A DNA stretch of 64,000 nucleotides, taken from NCBI RefSeq assembly GCF_030866765.1, contig NZ_CP133017.1:1269001-1333000 (forward strand). The letters run 5' to 3'. The position numbers were made by a program, and so were the translations under genes. The notes under the pieces were generated by a model. It was given only the letters and a program-made list of their open reading frames with translations. It was not told the origin of the DNA and did not search any database. The DNA comes from Paenibacillus silvisoli (GTDB lineage: Bacteria; Bacillota; Bacilli; Paenibacillales; Paenibacillaceae). Below, one piece after another: positions 27,320-36,511 of the stretch (positions within the stretch are counted from its first letter, which is position 1; each line of letters begins with the position of its first letter).

Positions 27320-28873
27320 GTGTTCAAAATACTGATCGTCGACGATGAGCCGTTCGAGCGGGAAGGCGTGAAGTTCCTGATCGACAAATACGGCTTGGAG
27401 CTGGAGGTCTATGAAGCGGACAGCGGAGAGCGCGCGCTTGTCTTCATGATGGACAACCCCGTCGATATTCTGTTCACCGATATCCGAATGAAAGGAATGG
27501 ACGGATTGGATATGGCGGCCGAGCTCCGAAGCCGCAATATGCCGATCAAGGTCATCTTCATGAGCGCGTACGGCGAGTTCGAATACGCGCAGCGAGCGAT
27601 CGACCTGAAGGCGATCCGTTACATACTGAAGCCGGTCGAGGTGGAGGAGTTTCTTCGCGTCGTCAAGCAGGTGATCCAGCTGTGCGAGGACGAGCGGCAG
27701 GCGAAGGAGCAGCAGTCCCGCATGGAAGAGGCGTACCGCAGCGCTTCGCATTACATGAAGCAGAAGGTGCTCTCCAATCTGATCATGGGCGACCGGCACC
27801 TACCCGAGCAGCCGCACTTCCCGATCGAAGGCGCTACCCATGTACGGCTCATCCTGCTCGATTCGCGCAACCGGTTCTTCGATATGCTCGATCAGGATTT
27901 CGAACGCAGGCTCGGCGAAGTGATCCGCCGCGATTTTGAAGTCGCCCATCTGAACGAGTTCCAAACCTTGCTCGTTGTCGAGGCCGATACGGAGCAATCG
28001 CGAGAGCAGCTGACCGAGAAGGGAACCCGGTTGATCAGCTGGTTCCGGGAAACGTACGGCGGAGATGTAAGCGTCGTCATTGGCGGGCCGGTCGACGATG
28101 CGGGGCAGCTGTACAGTCAATTCCACCAGCTGGAATCGATGCTGGAGTACAAATTTTTTTACGAGGAAGGCACGGTGCTGCTGGCTTTTCCGCAAGCCGC
28201 CGCCGCGGACAGCCAGACGGCTCATCTGGAGGAAGCGCTCGAAGAGCTGAAGCAAAGCATCGGCCGATCCCGCTTTGACAGCGCCAAGCAGCGCTTCGAA
28301 GGGCTGTTCGGCGAGCTGCAAAACAGCGAGCATGTCTCCGTGACCTATATCAAATACTTGTGCACCGAGATCGTCAAAGCGGTCTTCGACGCCTCCGCCA
28401 AGAAAAACGCGGATACGTTCAAGCTGAATCTGGAGCGGATTTACAAAGCGGCAAAGCTAAGCGACCTCAAGCGGATCGTGCTCGATCTGATGGAGGAACA
28501 GGAGTCTCAGCAGCTGCAGCAGAGCACCAACGCATCAACCGACGGGATGCCGAAAAAGGTGATCGAGACCGTCGTCGCCATGATCGAGAAGGAGTACGGC
28601 ACGGATCTGTCGCTCGAGCTGCTCGCGGAGCGCGTCTACCTGACGCCGAGTTATCTGAGCCATCTGTTCAAGAAGCATAAGGGCATCAGCTTCAACAAGT
28701 ACTTGACGATCTACCGCATGGAGAAGACGAAGGAGCTGCTGCTCACGACGAACCGGAAGATCATCGATATTAGCCAAGAAGTCGGCTACGGCAATTTTCC
28801 GTATTTCAGCTCCCTGTTCAAAAACCATTACGGCAAGACGCCGTCCCAATTCCGGGAGGAAACCGCGCTATGA
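27320..28873 (+). CDS. YesN-type response regulator with AraC DNA-binding domain
   Basis: 517 residues from GTG 27320 (CGAGGTGA 6 nt upstream); TTG 27314 is a weaker option. The receiver domain shows ILIVDDEPFEREG, the phospho-acceptor Asp in VDILFTDIRMKGMDG, and the Lys in RYILKPVE. A middle helical region is followed by an AraC double helix-turn-helix in the last 100 residues (LSLELLAERVYLTPSYLSH; TIYRMEKTKELLLTTN; SQEVGYGNFPYFSSLFKN). It overlaps the kinase gene by 4 nt (ATGA). It is the probable activator of the glycan locus downstream. Confidence 0.92.
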   Translation: MFKILIVDDEPFEREGVKFLIDKYGLELEVYEADSGERALVFMMDNPVDILFTDIRMKGMDGLDMAAELRSRNMPIKVIFMSAYGEFEYAQRAIDLKAIRYILKPVEVEEFLRVVKQVIQLCEDERQAKEQQSRMEEAYRSASHYMKQKVLSNLIMGDRHLPEQPHFPIEGATHVRLILLDSRNRFFDMLDQDFERRLGEVIRRDFEVAHLNEFQTLLVVEADTEQSREQLTEKGTRLISWFRETYGGDVSVVIGGPVDDAGQLYSQFHQLESMLEYKFFYEEGTVLLAFPQAAAADSQTAHLEEALEELKQSIGRSRFDSAKQRFEGLFGELQNSEHVSVTYIKYLCTEIVKAVFDASAKKNADTFKLNLERIYKAAKLSDLKRIVLDLMEEQESQQLQQSTNASTDGMPKKVIETVVAMIEKEYGTDLSLELLAERVYLTPSYLSHLFKKHKGISFNKYLTIYRMEKTKELLLTTNRKIIDISQEVGYGNFPYFSSLFKNHYGKTPSQFREETAL

Positions 28874-30573
28874 AGCGGCTGGCCGTCTCGCTGCTGAACC
28901 GGATGCGCTTCAAGCAGAAGCTGTTCGTTTCCTACCTGATCGTCATCATCATCCCGATCCTCGTGCTCGGGTGGTATTCGTACGACCAGTCCAAGCAGAT
29001 GTTGAACATTCAAGGGATTCAAGGCGTCGAGAAAAATATCGATACGATTTCGGGCAGCATCGACAGCTCCGTCGAGCGGTACAACCGGGCGGCGCAGTCC
29101 ATCGTGTTCAACAAGACGTTCCAGAAGATCGTGGCGAACGACTACCGCGACCTCGTCAATCTCTCGTATGACCTGAAGGAATATTTGTCCCCATATTTCA
29201 ACATGATGACGGTTCTGGACAAAGAGATTGAGAAAATCACGTTCTATACCCAAACCTATGTGCCGGAATACGGCGAATCCGTGCTGTTGGCGGACCGCGT
29301 CAAGGACGAAGAGTGGTACAAGGAAGCGCTGAAAGGCACCGGCACGCAGTGGTTTTACCAGGACGGGCTGATCGTGGTGAACAAGTTTCCGCAATTTTTT
29401 ACGGACAAGAAGGTCAATTTCCTCTATATGAAAATCAATGGCGAAAGCATGTTCAGGAACGTCGCGGAGCTGGCAAAAGACTACACGGTCGTGCTGACGG
29501 ACGGCCACGGGCGGATCCTCTATGCCAACCAGAACAAGCTCGGTCCGCAAGTCGATGTCGAAGAGCTGCAGCACGCGAAGGAAGGGGCGGTCAGCTTCGG
29601 CGGCGTGGACGCTTTTCTCGTCAAGAAGACGGTGAAGCAAACGAACTGGACGATCTACTGCCTCGTGCCGGCGGCGCAAATGTCCCGTAACGCGGGCTCC
29701 ATCATCAATGCGACGCTCATCATTATCGGCGCCTGCATGGTCATCGTGCTGATCGTCATCTGGATCTTCTCGCGGACGATGATCCGCCGCGTCTATTCGC
29801 TCAATTCGCTCATGAAGCGGGTCGAAATCGGCGATCTGAGCATGAAGGTCCGAAGCGAATCGAAGGATGAAATCGGCGAATTGACGAACCGTTTCGGCAG
29901 CATGCTGATCCGCCTCAACGAGCTGATCGATGAGCTGTTCCGCAACAAGATCATCCAGAAGGAAGCGGAATTCAAGGCGCTGCAATGGCAGATGAATCCC
30001 CATTTCCTATACAACACGCTGTCGTTCATTAACTGGAAGGCGCTCCGCAGCGACGCGCCGGACATCAGCAAGGTCGTCACGACGTTATCCAAGTTTTACA
30101 GAACGGGGCTTAATCGCGGCGACAGCCTGATTCCGATCCGTGACGAGCTGGAGCATGTGAAGCTGTACATCGAAATCATTCAAATTACGAAGGACCACGG
30201 CTTCGATGTCGAGTACGAAATCGACGAGGCGGTATTCGACTACGCGACGATCAACTTCATCCTGCAGCCGCTGGCGGAGAATGCCATCCTGCACGGCATT
30301 AACCGGAAGGAAGACGGCGCGCGGGGCATGCTCCGCGTGAGCGCGAAGCTCATGGAAGACAAGGTGGCGTTTACGGTTGCGGACAACGGACCGGGCATGC
30401 CGCCGGAAATCGCCGAAACGATTGTCGAACGCCAGTCCTCCGGCTACGGGCTGAAGAACGTGAACGAGCGGCTGCTGATCAGATTCGGCTCCGACTACAG
30501 CTTCGGGGTCAGGAGCATCCTCGGCGAAGGCACGCACATGCAGATCGTCATTCCCAGGTATATCCGGCCGTAA
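28870..30573 (+). CDS. YesM-type sensor histidine kinase
   Basis: 567 residues. First membrane helix at about 18-38 (LFVSYLIVIIIPILVLGWYS), an extracellular Cache-like sensor (about 40-275), a second helix (about 278-300), HAMP (IRRVYSLNSLMKRVEIGDLSM), the His_kinase box QWQMNPHFLYNTLSF with phospho-acceptor H378, and an HATPase domain with NAILHG and DNGPGMP. YesM kinases sense carbohydrates or associated binding proteins and phosphorylate YesN. It is co-transcribed with the regulator and followed by a terminator. Confidence 0.93.
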   Translation: MKRLAVSLLNRMRFKQKLFVSYLIVIIIPILVLGWYSYDQSKQMLNIQGIQGVEKNIDTISGSIDSSVERYNRAAQSIVFNKTFQKIVANDYRDLVNLSYDLKEYLSPYFNMMTVLDKEIEKITFYTQTYVPEYGESVLLADRVKDEEWYKEALKGTGTQWFYQDGLIVVNKFPQFFTDKKVNFLYMKINGESMFRNVAELAKDYTVVLTDGHGRILYANQNKLGPQVDVEELQHAKEGAVSFGGVDAFLVKKTVKQTNWTIYCLVPAAQMSRNAGSIINATLIIIGACMVIVLIVIWIFSRTMIRRVYSLNSLMKRVEIGDLSMKVRSESKDEIGELTNRFGSMLIRLNELIDELFRNKIIQKEAEFKALQWQMNPHFLYNTLSFINWKALRSDAPDISKVVTTLSKFYRTGLNRGDSLIPIRDELEHVKLYIEIIQITKDHGFDVEYEIDEAVFDYATINFILQPLAENAILHGINRKEDGARGMLRVSAKLMEDKVAFTVADNGPGMPPEIAETIVERQSSGYGLKNVNERLLIRFGSDYSFGVRSILGEGTHMQIVIPRYIRP

Positions 30574-30604
30574 AAGCCTGTCCGTCCCCGGACAGGCTTT
30601 TTCA
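30572..30604 (+). terminator. Terminator after the YesN/YesM pair
   Basis: Hairpin AAAGCCTGTCCG-TCC-CCGGACAGGCTTTTT. Confidence 0.92.
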
Positions 30605-30668
30605 AATTCTCCGGAATGAACCCTACTGCGCCGCCTTTATGACGGCGGCAGCCGTTTCACCTTGTTTT

Positions 30669-30761
30669 GCGTAAAAAACCGAAGCGTTTCCAAAATATTA
30701 GATAATTTCGAAGCCGTGCTCGCTTGCTATAGTGGAATCATCAAACAGTATAGCGCTTACA
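30669..30761 (+). promoter_or_regulatory. Promoter module 1 of the glycan locus (activator block, extended -10, cre-like box)
   Basis: Block GCGTAAAAAACCG (30669) and GATAATTTCGAA (about 30701), then extended -10 TGCTATAGT (30725-30733), then AGCGCTTACA (30752-30761), the reverse complement of a CcpA cre core (TGTAAGCGCT). The same parts recur at the same spacing at 32708-32799. No good -35 is present, in keeping with an activator-dependent promoter. Confidence 0.7.
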
Positions 30762-30780
30762 TAACGGGGGGAGAGCAAGT

Positions 30781-32700
30781 ATGGGGATTACGATCGAACG
30801 CAGCAAAATTACGCTGGCAAACGAGTACATACGACGCGAAATGGATATTTCCAAAGGGCCGGTATCAACCGCCTATAAGATTCGTCCGCACGGGGCTTCG
30901 CGGGGGGAAGCATGGATTCCGGTGTTTTCCTTCGAGCCCTGGCTTCCGTTCGAGGCGTCGGTTACCGTGAACGGGATCGCTTATGAAGCCGGGCCTCACG
31001 AGCAATCGAAGGATTGGAGCCGAGAGGGCTCCTTTGACGTTACGCGCTTCGAGCAAGGAAGAGGACGCTACGGCGATGTTTTGAAGCTGTATTGCCGGGG
31101 CAGAAACGATCAAGTCCCGGGACTTGAGCTGGTCATTACGTACGAGATTGCGGATCGGCTGCCAATGCTGACTAAATCCGTGAAGGTGAACAACTTGACC
31201 GAGGAAACGATTACGGTCGATAACGTATGCGCCGATGTCGTCAGGCTGTTCGAAGGCAAGCTGGAATTGGCGGTTTTTAGCGACTACTACTGGGATATTC
31301 GCAAAGAAGACCCTTACTATTTTTCCTTTACCCGTTTCGAATTTCCCGAGGAGATCGGCATGGAATTGAAGCCCGGTGAATCGTTCGAAACCTTTACATG
31401 CTATGAAGCGATAACGTCAGGGGATCGCGACGAGGCATCCATCATCCTGCACCGGCTGTACAAAGAAATCGCGCCATGGATGACCAAGCCGTTGATCAAA
31501 CATATCGTGAACACGTGCGAGACCTATGAGGAGCTGCTTCGGGTTGCCGACCGGGCCGCGGAGGACGGAATCGAAGCGGTGGAATTGTTCGTTGGCCAGC
31601 TATTCGCCAACACGGGCGATTACATCCCGAGGCCTGATCTATTTCCGGGCGGATGGGACGATATGAAGCGGATGGTGGATTACTTTCACTCCAGAAAAAT
31701 CGCCGTGCTCCCCTATTGCTCCACGACGATCGCATGGCCGGACAGCGAGGTGTTCAAGCAGCATCCGGACTGGCAGTATCTAGGCCCTGAAGGGATTCGC
31801 TATAACCCTTGGGGATTGGGAAATATGTGTTACCAATCGCCGTGGGGACCTTATATCGAGGACAAGCTGCTCGATCTGCTGGACGAAATCGGCTTTGACG
31901 GTCTCGGGCTGGACGGCCCTTACCACCGATTGCCATGTCTAGACCCCGATCATCAGCATCCGAATCCGCATTGCGTCGAGTATATGAATTGGCACTGGGA
32001 AAAACGGTTCTTCGGGGAAATTGCGAAACGGAACAAAATCATTACGGTGCCGCAGGAAATGCAATCGATGTTTCACGGCGTTTCCCAGCGCCCGGGCGGC
32101 TATCGGGAAGAGGACCAGAATGAAATGGGCGGCATGCCGCTCGTGGTCACGACAAGAGCGTACGTCTATGACTCGCGCTACAAGGATCCGGCCTGCGCGA
32201 CCTGGACCTCCTGCAACCTGGAGGAGTATCACGGGCACAGCATTGAGCCCTCCGATACCAATCCGGCGACGTATGATCATGCGATCGGAGGCGTGTTCGG
32301 ATATGGCCATTGCGGAGCCTTATACGGCAAGCGGCTCTATTTTGGGGACGTTACGCGGGCGATTTTCCGGAAATGGATTCAGTTTTTCAAAACCTACAGA
32401 AGAACGCTGGCCGGCGAAATGGTTCATCTGGCCAGACCGAACGGCTTCGAGCCTGACGCGGTCATGCACGTATCGCTGGAGGCGGATATTCCGGCCGTAT
32501 TGGTGGTGTTTAATCCCGTCGACCAAGAGCAGCGGGTTTCTCTGGAGCTGCCGTTGAACTACGCGGGTTTTACGGCGGGGAGCCAAGCGGCTATCGGAGC
32601 TGGGGGCGTCATTCAATTGGACTCGCGCGGTCACGGCATTGTGAGCTTGAAGCTGAGGGCGAATGAAATTCTAACTATAGCCATTGAGCAGGTCCGATAG
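30781..32700 (+). CDS. GH36-like/alpha-galactosidase-type TIM-barrel protein, cytoplasmic
   Basis: 639 residues with no signal peptide. N-terminal beta-sandwich (1 to about 235), TIM barrel (about 240-560) and C-terminal beta domain, the order of GH36-type enzymes. A barrel strand reads GFDGLGLDGPYHRLP, with D378 the probable nucleophile. Earlier strands read VELFVGQLF and IAVLPYCSTTIAWP. The substrate cannot be read. Its promoter matches that of the importer genes 2 kb on, so it belongs to the same regulon. Confidence 0.7.
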   Translation: MGITIERSKITLANEYIRREMDISKGPVSTAYKIRPHGASRGEAWIPVFSFEPWLPFEASVTVNGIAYEAGPHEQSKDWSREGSFDVTRFEQGRGRYGDVLKLYCRGRNDQVPGLELVITYEIADRLPMLTKSVKVNNLTEETITVDNVCADVVRLFEGKLELAVFSDYYWDIRKEDPYYFSFTRFEFPEEIGMELKPGESFETFTCYEAITSGDRDEASIILHRLYKEIAPWMTKPLIKHIVNTCETYEELLRVADRAAEDGIEAVELFVGQLFANTGDYIPRPDLFPGGWDDMKRMVDYFHSRKIAVLPYCSTTIAWPDSEVFKQHPDWQYLGPEGIRYNPWGLGNMCYQSPWGPYIEDKLLDLLDEIGFDGLGLDGPYHRLPCLDPDHQHPNPHCVEYMNWHWEKRFFGEIAKRNKIITVPQEMQSMFHGVSQRPGGYREEDQNEMGGMPLVVTTRAYVYDSRYKDPACATWTSCNLEEYHGHSIEPSDTNPATYDHAIGGVFGYGHCGALYGKRLYFGDVTRAIFRKWIQFFKTYRRTLAGEMVHLARPNGFEPDAVMHVSLEADIPAVLVVFNPVDQEQRVSLELPLNYAGFTAGSQAAIGAGGVIQLDSRGHGIVSLKLRANEILTIAIEQVR

Positions 32701-32707
32701 GCCAAGT

Positions 32708-32799
32708 GCGTAAAAAACCGTAAGGTTTCGAAAATATTTGATAATTTCGAATCGAAACGTCCCTGCTATAGTTGATTTATGAGAAATAGAGCGCTTACA
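32708..32799 (+). promoter_or_regulatory. Promoter module 2 of the glycan locus
   Basis: GCGTAAAAAACCG (32708), GATAATTTCGAA (about 32740), TGCTATAGT (32764-32772, 56 bp from the block start, as in module 1) and AGCGCTTACA (32790-32799). It drives the importer operon. The -10 lies just before an in-frame ATG at 32779, which rules that ATG out as the lplB start. Confidence 0.72.
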
Positions 32800-32820
32800 T
32801 CGCAGAAAGGAGTACCCGTA

Positions 32821-33786
32821 ATGAACGACACCGCAGTCGTAACCAAAGCCGATTTGGTCCTGACGAAAGCGAAGCTTCGCAAAGAACGGTGGAGAAAATA
32901 TAAGCAGTACCGCGCCCTGCTCATCATGATGATTCCGGCGATGCTGTACTATCTCGTGTTCCACTACTTGCCGATGTACGGCGTGCTGCTCGCGTTCAAG
33001 GACTTTAAAATTTTGCAGGGCATCTGGAACAGCCCTTGGGTCGGCTTCGACATCTTCGAAAAAATCTTCCATGACGAGTACTTCTTCACGGTGCTCAAGA
33101 ACACGATGATCATCAGCCTGTACAAGCTGCTGTTCGGCTTCCCGGTTCCGATCATCTTCGCCCTCTTGCTCAGCGAGGTCATGAATGCCCGGTATAAGAA
33201 GCTCATCCAGACGGTTACCTACCTGCCTCACTTCATCTCGTGGGTCGTGCTCGCAGGCATTTTCTTCACGTTGTTCTCGCTGGAAGGTCCGGTCAACACG
33301 ATCGTCAAGCTGTTCGGCGGCGATCCGGTGCTCTACCTGGCGGACCCGAGGTACTTCCGGACCATTCTCGTCATTACGAGCATTTTCCAAGGCTTCGGCT
33401 GGGGCTCGATCATCTACTTCGCGGCGATCTCGAATATCGACCCACAGCTGTACGAAGCGGCGATCATCGACGGGGCGGGACGGTTCAAGCGGATGTTTTA
33501 CATCTCGATCCCGATGCTGGTGCCGATTATCGCGATTATGCTGATCCTCTCGATGTCGGGCATTCTGGACGCCGGCTTCGACCAGATTTTCAATATGTAT
33601 AACGTACAGGTTTACAATGTCGCGGACATCATCGACACCTACGTATACCGCAAAGGGATAGTCGAGATGAACTACAGCTATGCCACGGCAGTCGGATTGT
33701 TCAAATCGGTCGTCGCCCTCATCTTGATCTTCGCGGTTAACCGGATCGTGAAGATGATCGGCGGGAAGGACCACGCGCTGTGGTAG
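32821..33786 (+). CDS. Carbohydrate ABC importer permease, LplB/YtcP class
   Basis: 321 residues from ATG 32821 (AGAAAGGAG upstream). Basic N-terminus (KLRKERWRKYKQYR), six predicted helices and the EAA loop YEAAIIDGAGRFKRMFYIS that contacts the ATPase. This is the first permease of a type I importer for oligosaccharides. No ATPase gene is in the cluster. In Bacillales such importers commonly share the MsmX/MsmK-type ATPase encoded elsewhere. Confidence 0.93.
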   Translation: MNDTAVVTKADLVLTKAKLRKERWRKYKQYRALLIMMIPAMLYYLVFHYLPMYGVLLAFKDFKILQGIWNSPWVGFDIFEKIFHDEYFFTVLKNTMIISLYKLLFGFPVPIIFALLLSEVMNARYKKLIQTVTYLPHFISWVVLAGIFFTLFSLEGPVNTIVKLFGGDPVLYLADPRYFRTILVITSIFQGFGWGSIIYFAAISNIDPQLYEAAIIDGAGRFKRMFYISIPMLVPIIAIMLILSMSGILDAGFDQIFNMYNVQVYNVADIIDTYVYRKGIVEMNYSYATAVGLFKSVVALILIFAVNRIVKMIGGKDHALW

Positions 33787-33814
33787 GACGTAACGGGGAA
33801 GGTGAACAACGCTC

Positions 33815-34711
33815 ATGATCAACGTAAAAAAATCAGCCTCCGACAAGCTGATCGACGCCATCATTTATTTCATTCTCGCGATCATTATGCTCCTCACGCT
33901 GTATCCGTTCTGGACGCAGGTCGTCATCTCGCTGGACGGCGGGGGCACCGACAGCGCAGCCTATTCGTCGGGCATCGTCCTCTTCCCGTCGCAGCTTACG
34001 TTCGGCAGCTACAAGCTGGCGCTGCAGTTCGACGAGCTGTGGACCGGCTACGGCTACACCGTGCTGCGTACCGTGCTCGGCGTCATACTCTCCATCGTCT
34101 TCACGGCGATGACGGCGTATCCGCTATCCAAGAAGGATTTACCGATGAACAAAGCGTTTACGAGCATTATTTTGTTCACGATGCTGTTTGCCGGGGGGAC
34201 GATTCCGTCCTACCTGCTCATCAAAGAGCTGCATCTGATGAACACCGTCTGGGCGCTTGTCGTCCCGGGCATGATCGGCGCCATCAACGTGCTGATCATG
34301 CGCAACTTCTTCCGCTCCATTCCCGAAGAGCTGGAGGAGTCGGCACGGGTGGACGGCGCGGGCTACATGCGGATTTTCACGCAGGTCGTGCTGCCGCTGT
34401 CGAAGCCGGTGCTGGCAACCGTCGCGTTATGGGTCGGGGTCGGCCATTGGAATGCCTGGTTCGACTCGCTTATTTACATCACCGATCCGGATAAGCAGGT
34501 GCTGCAGGTCGTCCTGCGCAAAATCATTATCCAGAACAACACGTCGGACATTACGCTGCTCATTCAGAACCTCGGGAAGAACACCAGCTTCTCCGGCCGC
34601 CAGCTGCAGGCAACCGTCGTCATGTTCTCGATACTGCCGATGCTGATCGTCTATCCGTTCATCCAGAAATATTTTGTCAAAGGCGTTATGATTGGAGCTA
34701 TTAAGGGATGA
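33815..34711 (+). CDS. Carbohydrate ABC importer permease, LplC/YtcP class
   Basis: 298 residues with six helices and the EAA loop EESARVDGAGYMRIFTQVVL. It pairs with the permease 28 bp upstream. The conserved end ...PFIQKYFVKGVMIGAIKG is the hallmark tail of this family. Confidence 0.94.
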   Translation: MINVKKSASDKLIDAIIYFILAIIMLLTLYPFWTQVVISLDGGGTDSAAYSSGIVLFPSQLTFGSYKLALQFDELWTGYGYTVLRTVLGVILSIVFTAMTAYPLSKKDLPMNKAFTSIILFTMLFAGGTIPSYLLIKELHLMNTVWALVVPGMIGAINVLIMRNFFRSIPEELEESARVDGAGYMRIFTQVVLPLSKPVLATVALWVGVGHWNAWFDSLIYITDPDKQVLQVVLRKIIIQNNTSDITLLIQNLGKNTSFSGRQLQATVVMFSILPMLIVYPFIQKYFVKGVMIGAIKG

Positions 34712-34763
34712 AAATCCTCTCAATAGATAAAGAAGGATTATATATGAGAAAGGGTTGGTTCAT

Positions 34764-36425
34764 GTGAAACGTAGCAACAAACGGTTAATGTCTGGCGCTC
34801 TCGCAAGTGTTCTTCTCGTTTCGGTTCTATCGGCTTGCGGCAATTCGGGTTCGAACGGAAACGGGAATGCGCAGGCTTCGAACGACGCGGCGCAGTCCGA
34901 TTCGACGAATGCGGCGGCGAACGGCGGCAATGCGGCCGCAGCCGACAACAAGCCGGCCGAGAAGAAGCTGCTGAAGTTCTGGACCGCGAGCCCTGAAATC
35001 GCCAAAGTGGACGCGCCGGGCGTAAAGGCGATCCGCGATAAATTCGGCGTCGACGTCGAGTTCGTGCCGACCGGCGGCGAAGGCTTCAAAGAGAAAGTGA
35101 ACCTGATGATTTCCTCGGGCGATATCCCGGACTGGATGAAGGAGCCTTCCTTCACGGATTACGATAAATATATGCAGCAGGGCATCATATCCGAAATTCC
35201 GCAAGAGCTGATCGAGCAAAACATGCCGAAATACGTCGAGTGGCTGAAGCGATTCCTGGGCGACGATCCGTTCAAATACGTCAGAAGAGACGGAAAAATC
35301 TACGCGCTGCCGGTTATCTGGGACATCGGCATCGACGGCCTGGACTTGGGCATCCGCGAAGACTGGATGAAGAAGGTTGGCGTGACGAAGACGCCGGAAA
35401 CGCTGGACGAATTGGAAGCGCTGCTGACGAAATTCCGCAACGACGATCCGGACGGCAACGGCAAGAAGGATACGTACGGCATGACGTCATCCGGCGAAAA
35501 TATCGAAAGCATGTTCAGCTCCGTGTTCGGCGCGTTCGACGCTTATCCGAATATTTTCCGCGAGAAGGACGGCAAGATCGTCCGCGGCGAAATCGAGCCT
35601 GGCGCGAAGCAAGCGCTTGAAGTGCTGAACCGCTGGTACAAGAATGAACTTATCGACCCGGAATTCGTCGTCAACAAAGGCAATAACGTGGAAGACAAGG
35701 TGCTCACAGGCAAGGCGGGCGTGGTGGAGTTCTATTGGTGGGCATTCCTGCCGGGCAACGCGTTCCTGGGCGGCGAGCAATGGTACGACAAGCTGAAGAA
35801 GACGAACCCCGACTTCAACTTCGCCATTACGGGCGGCGTAAAAGGACCGGACGGCAAATACGGCATTTCCCAGTACAACCCGGCTTACGCGTCCGGCGTT
35901 GTGTTCGGCAAGCAGCTCGAGCAGGATCAGGACAAAATGGTCAAATATATGCAAATTTTCGAAGCGACCCAGTTCGAGCCTGAAATTTACGAGAAGATGA
36001 ACTTCGGCGAGAAGGACCAGCAATGGAAGCTCGGCGCGAACGGCACGGTGGAATACATCGGCGCGTTCACGGATGAAAACGAGCGCAAGAAGCTCGGCCT
36101 AGGCGGCTACTCGATGAGCGGTTCGTTCAACGATTACGACTTCCAAACGTCGTATACGTCCGATGCGAGCATGCGCCAGCTGGCGAAGGATACGCGGGCG
36201 AAAGGCACGCGCAATATCGATATCCTGGCTCCGTTCAACAAGCCGATCTACAACGAAACGCAGGATAAGCTGAAGCAGTTCACGACGCAAAACTTCATCG
36301 ACTTCATCACCGGCCGCAAGTCGCTGGATGAGTTCGACAAGTTCGTGTCCGAGTGGAAGAGCATGGGCGGCGACAAGGTGCTGGAGGAAGCGCAGCAGGT
36401 GTATGACGCCAATTTGAAGCAATAG
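34764..36425 (+). CDS. Extracellular sugar-binding lipoprotein, LplA class
   Basis: About 553 residues from GTG 34764 (AAAGGG about 10 nt upstream). A lipoprotein signal peptide ends in the lipobox LSAC, followed by an Asn/Ala/Gly linker and a two-lobed family 1 binding domain (FWTASPEIAKV; FVPTGGEGFKEKVNLMISSGD; YALPVIWDIGIDGL; calcium-like loop DDPDGNGKKDTYG). It captures the oligosaccharide outside the membrane for the two permeases. It is by far the likeliest extracellular component of the locus. Confidence 0.93.
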   Translation: MKRSNKRLMSGALASVLLVSVLSACGNSGSNGNGNAQASNDAAQSDSTNAAANGGNAAAADNKPAEKKLLKFWTASPEIAKVDAPGVKAIRDKFGVDVEFVPTGGEGFKEKVNLMISSGDIPDWMKEPSFTDYDKYMQQGIISEIPQELIEQNMPKYVEWLKRFLGDDPFKYVRRDGKIYALPVIWDIGIDGLDLGIREDWMKKVGVTKTPETLDELEALLTKFRNDDPDGNGKKDTYGMTSSGENIESMFSSVFGAFDAYPNIFREKDGKIVRGEIEPGAKQALEVLNRWYKNELIDPEFVVNKGNNVEDKVLTGKAGVVEFYWWAFLPGNAFLGGEQWYDKLKKTNPDFNFAITGGVKGPDGKYGISQYNPAYASGVVFGKQLEQDQDKMVKYMQIFEATQFEPEIYEKMNFGEKDQQWKLGANGTVEYIGAFTDENERKKLGLGGYSMSGSFNDYDFQTSYTSDASMRQLAKDTRAKGTRNIDILAPFNKPIYNETQDKLKQFTTQNFIDFITGRKSLDEFDKFVSEWKSMGGDKVLEEAQQVYDANLKQ

Positions 36426-36448
36426 CAATGGAATAAGCAGTAGACTCC

Positions 36449-36491
36449 GATGTCCTTTCCAATCTCGCATTGGAGAGGACATCCATTTTTC
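36449..36491 (+). terminator. Long stem-loop between binding-protein gene and next gene
   Basis: A 14-bp stem (GATGTCCTTTCCAA / TTGGAGAGGACATC, one wobble) with a 7-nt loop and CATTTTTC behind. It may be a partial terminator or a 3' mRNA stabiliser that raises binding-protein levels relative to downstream genes. Confidence 0.72.
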
Positions 36492-36511
36492 AGGAAAGGG
36501 AGATGCGGGAC

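Noticed and set aside
32779..32820. N-terminal extension of the first importer permease to ATG 32779
   Set aside because: The promoter -10 ends at 32772, so transcription starts at or after this ATG; ATG 32821 has the ribosome binding site.
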